From an uncultured Pseudomonadota bacterium (lineage in GTDB: Bacteria; Pseudomonadota; Gammaproteobacteria; Steroidobacterales; Steroidobacteraceae): 5,056 nt of DNA. The notes beneath the pieces are model-generated. The model had not been told where the DNA came from. It saw only the letters and a program-made list of their open reading frames with translations, and searched no databases. Below, one piece after another: positions 1 to 5,056 of this stretch (the stretch's first letter is position 1; every line of letters starts with the position of its first letter). The translations under genes and the position numbers were made by a program. Location: NCBI GenBank assembly GCA_903890265.1, contig CAITAM010000412.1, positions 1 through 5,056 on the forward strand, given 5' to 3'.

Positions 1-1
1 C

Positions 2-1861
2 GTCACGCCGCTCGGCTTCTCGCCGCGCAACGCATCGGTCCTCGTCGGTGGCACGGTGCAGCTGACCGCATCCGTCTACGGCCAGACGACCGGCGCCGTC
101 GCCTGGTCGGTGGACGGCGTGGCGGGTGGCAACGCGACCGTCGGCACGATCTCGGCCACCGGTCTCTACACGGCACCGGCGACGCCGGGCACGCATACGG
201 TTGGCGTGTCGAGCACCAACTTCGCGGGCGTGAGCGGCAGCGGCACGGTCGGCGTATCGGACGTTACCGCGGTCACGACCTACCACGGCGACAACAGCCG
301 GTCGGGCGTCTACGCCCACGAGTACGCGCTGAACACCGCCACCGTCGGCGCCTCGACGTTCGGCAAGCTCTTCTCGTGCGTGGTCGACGGCGACGTCTAC
401 GCGCAGCCGCTGTACGTCGCGAACCTCTCGATCGGCGGCGGCGTGCACAACGTGGTGTTCGTCGCCACGATGCACGACTCGGTCTACGCGTTCGACGCCG
501 ACAGCCCGAGCTGCGTGCAGTACTGGAAGACCGCCTACGTCACCCCGTCCGGCAGCGTGACCTCGGTGCCGGTGGCGGATCTCGCCGCGGGCGGCGCCGC
601 CTGCACGGACATCAACAACGAGGTCGGTATCGTCGGCACCCCGGTCATCGACCCGGTCGCCGGGACCCTCTACTTCGTCGCGAAGACCAAGGAGTCCGGC
701 GCCTGGGTGCAGCGCCTGCACGCGCTCAACGTCAGCACCGGCGCCGAACGGGTACCGCCCGTCGCGATCGGCGCGACCGTGTCCGGCGTGACGTTCTCAC
801 CGCTCTGGCAGAACCAGCGACCCGCGCTCGCGCTGAACAACGGTCAGGTCTACATCGGCTGGGGCTCGCACTGCGACTACTCGACCTGGTACGGCTGGCT
901 GATGGCCTACAACGCGACGACGCTGGCGCAGACCGCCGCCTTCAACGTGGCGCCGCGCGGGGCCGAGGGCGGCATCTGGATGAGCGGCGGCGGTCCGGCG
1001 ATCGACAGCAGCGGCAACCTCTACGTGACCACCGGCAACGGCACCTTCGACTACACGAGCTCGGTCGTGCCGCCGCTCGCGCCGAACGCCGACTACGGCG
1101 AGAGCTACCTCAAGCTCAGCCTGTCGACCAGTGGCCAGACGGGCAGCCTGCAGGTGGCCGACTTCTACACGCCGTCGCAGAACGCGGCCTGGACCGCCAA
1201 CGACCAGGACCTCTCGGCCTCGGGCGTGGTCGTGCTGCCGGACGGCACCGGCCCCACGGCGCACCCGAACCTCGTGCTCGGCGCGGACAAGCAGGCGCAT
1301 ATCTGGCTGCTCGACCGCAGCCCCGCGCCGACCGGCAGCACGTCGATGGGCGGCTTCAGCCCGACCGCGGACAACGTCGTGCAGTACCTCAACCTGCCGG
1401 GCACGGCGGCCGGGTGCGCGAACCACTCGGTGTTCGGCACGCCCTCGTACTGGAACAAGACGGTCTACGTCACCGTCGGTGGCAATGGCGTCATGGGGAT
1501 TCCGCTGGCGAACGGCGTCATGGCCGCGAACGGTGGCGTCGCGGCGCCGACGCTGACCAGCAGCGAGAGCTACGGCTTCCCGGCGCCAACGACCGTGATC
1601 TCGACGTCGCCAGGCTCGACGGCGGGCCTGCTGTGGACGCTCGACGACTCGGCCTACGGCGGCGGCAACTGCAACCTGCCGTTCGGTCCGGCGGTGCTTC
1701 GCGCGTACGACGCGACCACGCTGAAGACCCTGTACACCAGCGCGGGACAGACCCGCGACACCGCGGGCGGGTCGATCAAGTTCCAGCTGCCGGTGGTGGC
1801 CAACGGCCACGTCTACGTCGGCGGCTCGGCGCAGCTCACGGTGTACGGCCTGCTGCCCTGA
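2..1861 (+). CDS. Ig-like / PQQ-type beta-propeller protein, C-terminal part (5' partial)
   Basis: The reading frame is already open at the left edge, so the true start lies upstream. A GTG at 56 is in frame but would cut into the Ig-like domain and is not the start. 619 residues are visible, ending at TGA 1859-1861. Visible residues 3-87 form a bacterial Ig-like (BIG-type) domain with W35, VDGV and a YTAP motif. Residues 88-619 form a PQQ-enzyme-like beta-propeller. It shows repeated blade strands: VYAFDADS at 161-168, LHALNVSTG near 239-247, MAYNATTL at 301-308, LRAYDATTL at 566-574, and a closing LTVYGLLP at the C-terminus. Other landmarks are DGDVYAQPLYVA (129-140), GGIWM (323-327) followed by PAID and VTTGNGTFDY, and DKQAHIWLLDRS (429-440). 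Six cysteines (126, 171, 201, 291, 472, 557) suggest disulfides and an extracytoplasmic location (inference). Propellers of this type usually bind proteins or ligands; I see no PQQ-dehydrogenase active site and no basis for an enzymatic role. It is a paralogue of the gene at 1988. Reading frame and fold are confident; function is unknown. Confidence 0.9.
   Translation, partial: VTPLGFSPRNASVLVGGTVQLTASVYGQTTGAVAWSVDGVAGGNATVGTISATGLYTAPATPGTHTVGVSSTNFAGVSGSGTVGVSDVTAVTTYHGDNSRSGVYAHEYALNTATVGASTFGKLFSCVVDGDVYAQPLYVANLSIGGGVHNVVFVATMHDSVYAFDADSPSCVQYWKTAYVTPSGSVTSVPVADLAAGGAACTDINNEVGIVGTPVIDPVAGTLYFVAKTKESGAWVQRLHALNVSTGAERVPPVAIGATVSGVTFSPLWQNQRPALALNNGQVYIGWGSHCDYSTWYGWLMAYNATTLAQTAAFNVAPRGAEGGIWMSGGGPAIDSSGNLYVTTGNGTFDYTSSVVPPLAPNADYGESYLKLSLSTSGQTGSLQVADFYTPSQNAAWTANDQDLSASGVVVLPDGTGPTAHPNLVLGADKQAHIWLLDRSPAPTGSTSMGGFSPTADNVVQYLNLPGTAAGCANHSVFGTPSYWNKTVYVTVGGNGVMGIPLANGVMAANGGVAAPTLTSSESYGFPAPTTVISTSPGSTAGLLWTLDDSAYGGGNCNLPFGPAVLRAYDATTLKTLYTSAGQTRDTAGGSIKFQLPVVANGHVYVGGSAQLTVYGLLP
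8..1633 (+). repeat. Duplicated Ig-plus-propeller module, copy 1
   Basis: This segment of the first gene aligns colinearly with 3437-5056 of the second, in the same order and with only small indels. Matching blocks include the Ig-like VDGV..GGNATVGT strand, DGDVYAQPLYVA, the GGIWM/PAID/VTTGNGTFDY block and DKQAH.WLLDRS. Similarity is visible at DNA level too, for example 389-415 against 3812-3838. The boundaries are limited by the window edges, so the duplicated unit may be longer on both sides. Confidence 0.8.
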
Positions 1862-1885
1862 CGGTGCCCGCACGGACGCAGCCGG

Positions 1886-1907
1886 GTCGCCGTCGCCAGA
1901 CGGCGAC
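1886..1907 (+). terminator. Perfect 9-bp hairpin after gene 1, possible weak terminator
   Basis: GTCGCCGTC (1886-1894) and GACGGCGAC (1899-1907) are exact reverse complements around the 4-base loop GCCA, starting 25 bases after the stop codon at 1861. The stem is followed only by TTGG, so there is no U-tract and it is not a classical intrinsic terminator. In a GC-rich genome it could still be a weak or Rho-assisted terminator, or an mRNA 3'-end stabiliser. The structure is seen directly; the role is inferred from its position. Confidence 0.5.
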
Positions 1908-1939
1908 TTGGATCAACGGTGCGGCGGGGCGCGGCCCGG

Positions 1940-1945
1940 TATAAT
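1940..1945 (+). promoter_or_regulatory. Consensus -10 box (TATAAT) for gene 2
   Basis: A perfect TATAAT lies 42 bases before the ATG at 1988, in a gap otherwise almost entirely G and C, where such a hexamer is unlikely by chance. Transcription would begin around 1951-1953, giving a 5' leader of about 35 bases. No good -35 is found at 16-18 bp spacing (17 bp gives CGGTGC at 1917-1922); TTGGAT at 1908-1913 is about 26 bp away, too far. A short GGGC-GCG-GCCC inverted repeat (1927-1937) sits in the spacer. This suggests a sigma-70-type promoter with a weak -35 that may need an activator (inference). Confidence 0.6.
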
Positions 1946-1978
1946 GAGGGCATTGCGTGCCTGGCACGCGCCCGTTCT

Positions 1979-1983
1979 GGAAG
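1979..1983 (+). promoter_or_regulatory. Shine-Dalgarno-like GGAAG before gene 2
   Basis: GGAAG lies 4 bases before ATG 1988. It is a partial match to the anti-SD with somewhat short spacing, so a modest ribosome binding site. It supports the ATG at 1988, which also gives a complete lipoprotein signal peptide; the in-frame ATGs at 2033 and 2039 would remove its charged n-region. Confidence 0.45.
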
Positions 1984-1987
1984 CCGG

Positions 1988-4900
1988 ATGCCCGTCGCGT
2001 TGAGTCGCTCCTGCCTGCGCCTCGTGACCGCCATGCTGATGGCGGCGCTGGTTGGCGCCTGCGGCGGTGGTGCCTCGTCCTCCGGCGGCAGCGGCAGCGC
2101 GCCCTCGGTGCCGGCGACACCGGCCGGCTTCAGCGCCTCGGCCGTCGAGGCCACGGCAGTGACGCTGACCTGGAACGGCGTCAGCGGCGCGACGAGCTAC
2201 GCAATCAACCGTAACGGCACGGCGCTTGGCAGCACGGGTGCCACCTCGTACACGGACTCGACCGTGAGCGCGGCGGCGACGTACACCTACACGGTCTCGG
2301 CCATCAACAGCGCGGGCGCCTCGGCCGCCACCGCGCCGCTCAGCGTCACGACGCCGGTGGCGCTGCCGGCCGCACCGACGGGTCTTGCGACCACCAGCAA
2401 CACGGCCACGGCCGTCACCCTGACCTGGACAGCCGTCACCGGTGCGACCGGCTACACGGTGCTACGTAACGGCGAGACCGTCGGCACCAGCGCGACCCCG
2501 AGCTACACCGACTCCACGGTGGCGGCAGCGACCAGCTACGGCTACAGCGTGACGGCGAGCAACGCTGCCGGCAGCTCCGCGGCGAGCAGCGTGCTGCCGG
2601 TGACGACGCCGGCCCCATCCGTGAACGCCCCTGCTGCGCCAACCGGGCTCGCCGCCCCGTCGGTCAGTTTCCAGGCGGTGACGCTGACCTGGGCCGCCGT
2701 CACGACTGCGACCGGCTACACGGTGCTGCGCGACGGCACCGTCCTTGGCAGCCCGACCGCGGCGACCTTTACCGACAGCACGGTGCGCGGCGCCACGAGC
2801 TACAGCTACACGGTCACCGCGCACAACGCGGCCGGCAGCTCGGGCGCGGGCGGGCCGCTCGGCGTCACGACCCCGGCGGCGCCGCCGCCAGCGACCCCAG
2901 CCGGTCTGGTCGCCATGGCCCTGTCGAACAGCGCCGTGCAGCTCAGCTGGTCGATGGTCGCCGACACCCAGTCGGGGGCGGCGAGCTACCGTCTTTACCG
3001 CGACGGCGCGCTACCCGGGATCCTGGCGGGCTCCGGCACCCAGTACACCGACACGGGCCTCGCCCAGGCCTCGACGCACAGCTACACCGTGCAGGCGTTC
3101 GATCCGTCCGGCGCGAGCTCGGCGCAGAGCACCGCGTTCAGCGTGACCACGAAGGGACCGGGCACGCCACAGCTCCTGCAGCCAACGGTCATCGGCGCGA
3201 CCGTGCCGCTGCAATGGACGGCAGCGAGCGACACGCAGACCGGCCTCGGCTACCGCGTGCAGCGCCGCACGACGGGCGGCGGCGCGTTCACGACCGTGGC
3301 CACCACCACGTCCACGAGCTACACCGATTCGCCGTTTGCCGCGGGCGGCAGCTTCGACTACCAGATCGTGGCCTTCGACAGCGCGGGCTACACGGCGAGC
3401 AGCGGCACGGTCAGCGTCACCGGCACACCGTCGGCGCCGCTCGTCGTCAGCCCGACGCACGCCGAGCTCACGACGGGGCAGAGCGTCTCCTTCACCGTCA
3501 CGTCCGGTGGCAACCCGCCGGGTCCGACGCCGACCTACGCGGTCGACGGCGTCAACGGCGGCAACGCCACGGTCGGCACGGTCTCGGCAAGCGGCGCCTA
3601 CACCGCCGGCACCGCGCCCGGCGCGCACACGGTCACGGCGACCGCGGGGACCCAGACGGTCAGCGCCACCGCAACCGTGACCGACCTCGCGGCCGTCGCG
3701 ACGTACCACGTCGACGCGGCGCGCACCGGGCAGAACCTCAAGGAATACGCGCTCACGGCAGCCACCGTCGGCGGCGGCACCTTCGGCAAGCTGGCGGCCT
3801 GCGCGGTGGACGGCGACGTCTACGCCCAGCCGCTGTACGTGGCGCAGGTCCCGGTCATCGTCAATAATGTGAGTCAGGGAACCCACAACCTCGTCATCGT
3901 CGCGACGATGCACAACTCGGTGTACGCGTTCGATGCCGACAGCACGAACTGCCAGACGCTGTGGCGGGCGCCCTACCTCGGCGGCACGGTGACGGCCGTG
4001 ACGCCGGCCGACGTGAGTGCGAGCTGCACCGACATCCAGACCGAGTACGGCATCACCGGCACGCCGGTCATCGATACCGCGAGCGGGCGGCTGTACTTCG
4101 TCACGAAGACCAAGGAGCAGGGCCTGCCCGTGCAGCGCCTGCACGCCGTGTCGATCGCGACCGGCCAGGACGTCGTGGCGGCGCCGCTGATTGCCGCCAC
4201 CGCGAACGGGCTCGCCTTCAACGCGCTCATGAACAACCAGCGACCGGGCCTCGCCCTCGCGAACGGCACGGTGGTCGTCAGCTGGGCGTCGCATTGCGAC
4301 GTCCACCCGTACAACGGCTGGGTCATGGCCTTCGACGCAACGACGCTGGCCATGACGCACTCGCTCCTGACCACGCCGGGCGGTGGCAGCGACGGTGCCG
4401 GCGGGATCTGGATGGCGGGCGGCGCGCCGGCCATCGACAGCGACGGCAACGTCTACGTCACGACCGGCAACGGTACGTTCGATTATTCGTCGCAGGTCTT
4501 CCCGCCGCTCGCCCCCCCGGCCGATTACGGCGAGAGCTACCTGAAGCTCAACGCCCAGCTCGCGGTGACCGACTTCTACACGCCGAGCGCCAACACGAGC
4601 TGGACCGCCGCGGACCTCGACCTGTCCTCCTCCGGTGTCACCGTGCTGCCGGACGGCGCGGGACCGTCGCTCGCCCACCCGAACCTCGTCGCGGGCTCGG
4701 ACAAGCAGGCGCACCTGTGGCTGCTCGACCGCAGTGCGGCGGCGAGCGGCAGCACGTCGATGGGCGCGCTGCAGGCGAACGACGGCGGCGCCTACAAGTA
4801 CCTCAACCTGCCGCTGCCGAGCTACAGCGGCTGCTACGACCAGCAGGCCTTCGGCACGCCGACCTACTTCGCCGCGACCGGTGATCTGTTCATCGCCGTC

Positions 4901-5056
4901 GCCTCGACCGGCATCATGCGCCTGCCGCTCGCCACCCTCGTCGCGACGCCGAACCAGGCGACCGTGACGCCGGCCGCCAGCACGAGCGACATCTACACCT
5001 TCCCCTCGCCCACCACGGTGCTGTCGGCAGCCGGGGCCAGCACCAGTGGCATCGTC
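1988..5056 (+). CDS. Lipoprotein with five FN3 domains, Ig-like domain and PQQ-type beta-propeller (3' partial)
   Basis: The frame stays open from ATG 1988 to the window edge: 1023 codons with no stop. Residues 1-25 are a lipoprotein signal peptide: Arg at 7 and 11, a hydrophobic core, and lipobox VGAC with the lipidated Cys at 25. Gly at +2 favours outer-membrane rather than inner-membrane retention under the Lol rule (inference). A Gly/Ser linker follows, then five fibronectin type III domains at about 42-123, 127-208, 215-296, 301-388 and 391-478, with the core Trp at 62, 147, 235, 321 and 410. Next come an Ig-like domain (about 485-566) and a PQQ-type beta-propeller from about 569. The propeller carries DGDVYAQPLYVA (608-619), GGIWM (805-809) and DKQAHLWLLDRS (905-916), and cysteines 605, 655, 680, 769 and 949 matching gene 1. 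Alignment with gene 1 predicts about 75 more codons, so about 1100 residues in total. It is probably a surface-exposed binding or scaffold lipoprotein; the ligand is unknown and no catalytic residues are recognised. Confidence 0.9.
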   Translation, partial: MPVALSRSCLRLVTAMLMAALVGACGGGASSSGGSGSAPSVPATPAGFSASAVEATAVTLTWNGVSGATSYAINRNGTALGSTGATSYTDSTVSAAATYTYTVSAINSAGASAATAPLSVTTPVALPAAPTGLATTSNTATAVTLTWTAVTGATGYTVLRNGETVGTSATPSYTDSTVAAATSYGYSVTASNAAGSSAASSVLPVTTPAPSVNAPAAPTGLAAPSVSFQAVTLTWAAVTTATGYTVLRDGTVLGSPTAATFTDSTVRGATSYSYTVTAHNAAGSSGAGGPLGVTTPAAPPPATPAGLVAMALSNSAVQLSWSMVADTQSGAASYRLYRDGALPGILAGSGTQYTDTGLAQASTHSYTVQAFDPSGASSAQSTAFSVTTKGPGTPQLLQPTVIGATVPLQWTAASDTQTGLGYRVQRRTTGGGAFTTVATTTSTSYTDSPFAAGGSFDYQIVAFDSAGYTASSGTVSVTGTPSAPLVVSPTHAELTTGQSVSFTVTSGGNPPGPTPTYAVDGVNGGNATVGTVSASGAYTAGTAPGAHTVTATAGTQTVSATATVTDLAAVATYHVDAARTGQNLKEYALTAATVGGGTFGKLAACAVDGDVYAQPLYVAQVPVIVNNVSQGTHNLVIVATMHNSVYAFDADSTNCQTLWRAPYLGGTVTAVTPADVSASCTDIQTEYGITGTPVIDTASGRLYFVTKTKEQGLPVQRLHAVSIATGQDVVAAPLIAATANGLAFNALMNNQRPGLALANGTVVVSWASHCDVHPYNGWVMAFDATTLAMTHSLLTTPGGGSDGAGGIWMAGGAPAIDSDGNVYVTTGNGTFDYSSQVFPPLAPPADYGESYLKLNAQLAVTDFYTPSANTSWTAADLDLSSSGVTVLPDGAGPSLAHPNLVAGSDKQAHLWLLDRSAAASGSTSMGALQANDGGAYKYLNLPLPSYSGCYDQQAFGTPTYFAATGDLFIAVASTGIMRLPLATLVATPNQATVTPAASTSDIYTFPSPTTVLSAAGASTSGIV
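2111..3421 (+). repeat. Array of five fibronectin type III domain repeats
   Basis: Five consecutive units inside the second gene have core Trp codons spaced 85, 88, 86 and 89 codons apart, each with the F-strand pattern Y.Y.V.A..(A/S)G typical of FN3. Units 1-3 are alike, with V.LTW, (S/G)Y..(L/N)R(N/D)G and YTDSTV-type strands. Units 4 and 5 carry an extra DTQ(S/T)G insertion before the C strand and are a distinct subtype. A 21-base stretch is identical between units 2 (2443-2463) and 3 (2707-2727), 264 bases or 88 codons apart, which points to internal duplication. FN3 arrays in secreted bacterial proteins generally act as spacers or carbohydrate/protein-binding modules. Confidence 0.85.
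3437..5056 (+). repeat. Duplicated Ig-plus-propeller module, copy 2 (truncated by window edge)
   Basis: This is the counterpart of 8-1633. Relative to copy 1 it has a small insertion in the first propeller blade (around 3854-3881) and a few other short indels; the five cysteines remain aligned. The core Trp of the Ig-like domain (residue 35 in copy 1) is Tyr 517 here. The remaining portion, matching 1634-1858 of copy 1, should lie just beyond the right edge. Confidence 0.8.

Noticed and set aside
56..58. GTG at 56 as start of the first gene
   Set aside because: The frame is open to the left edge and residues before 56 already form the first strand of the Ig-like domain, matched in the second gene. 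There is no signal peptide after this GTG.
88..1858. First gene as a functional PQQ-dependent dehydrogenase
   Set aside because: The repeats resemble quinoprotein blades, but I see no vicinal disulfide-forming Cys pair and cannot identify PQQ- or metal-binding active-site residues. Only the fold is supported.
797..1873. Reverse-strand open frame of 358 codons opposite the first gene
   Set aside because: Same reasoning: Arg-rich composition with no domain, antisense to the conserved propeller, and no plausible start context.
1908..1913. TTGGAT as the -35 partner of the TATAAT box
   Set aside because: The spacer would be 26 bp, well beyond the 16-18 bp used by sigma-70 promoters.
376..1944. 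Plus-strand 522-codon open frame overlapping the first gene
   Set aside because: The translation is extremely Arg-rich and is the shifted frame of the propeller gene, which has a paralogue supporting the other frame.
3011..4714. Reverse-strand open frame of 567 codons opposite the second gene
   Set aside because: The product is Arg/Gly/Val-rich low-complexity sequence with no recognisable domain, and it lies antisense to a clear FN3/Ig/propeller frame. High GC removes stop codons from the complementary frame.
3961..4884. Plus-strand 307-codon open frame inside the second gene
   Set aside because: Arg/Gly/Ala-rich shifted-frame translation of the propeller; no independent ribosome binding site or domain.

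Overview
The window is very GC-rich and holds two large plus-strand genes, head to tail, separated by a 126-base gap. Both encode paralogous extracytoplasmic proteins with an Ig-like domain followed by a PQQ-enzyme-like (BamB/quinoprotein-type) beta-propeller. Each gene runs off an edge: the first lacks its 5' end, the second its 3' end. The lipoprotein signal, the GC content and the perfect TATAAT box upstream of the second gene suit a high-GC Gram-negative bacterium (Pseudomonadota or Acidobacteriota-like). Nothing in the window fixes the taxon.

Layout: bases 2-1861 are the C-terminal 619 codons of gene 1 (Ig-like domain, then a complete-looking propeller ending in a blade-closing strand). 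Bases 1862-1987 are intergenic, with a perfect 9-bp hairpin just after the stop, a consensus -10 box and a modest Shine-Dalgarno. Bases 1988-5056 are the first 1023 codons of gene 2: lipoprotein signal peptide, Gly/Ser linker, five fibronectin type III domains, an Ig-like domain, and a propeller that lacks about the last 75 codons judging from gene 1. Gene 2 has no in-frame stop before the window edge.

The Ig-plus-propeller module is shared by both genes, colinear and similar at protein and DNA level, with five cysteines at matching positions. The simplest reading is a tandem duplication of a surface-anchored or secreted binding or scaffold protein; whether gene 1 also carries FN3 repeats lies outside the window. 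No enzyme active site, defence module, mobile element, RNA gene or CRISPR array is visible. The molecular function is unknown. The long reverse-strand and other-frame open stretches look like by-products of the high GC content and are not annotated.
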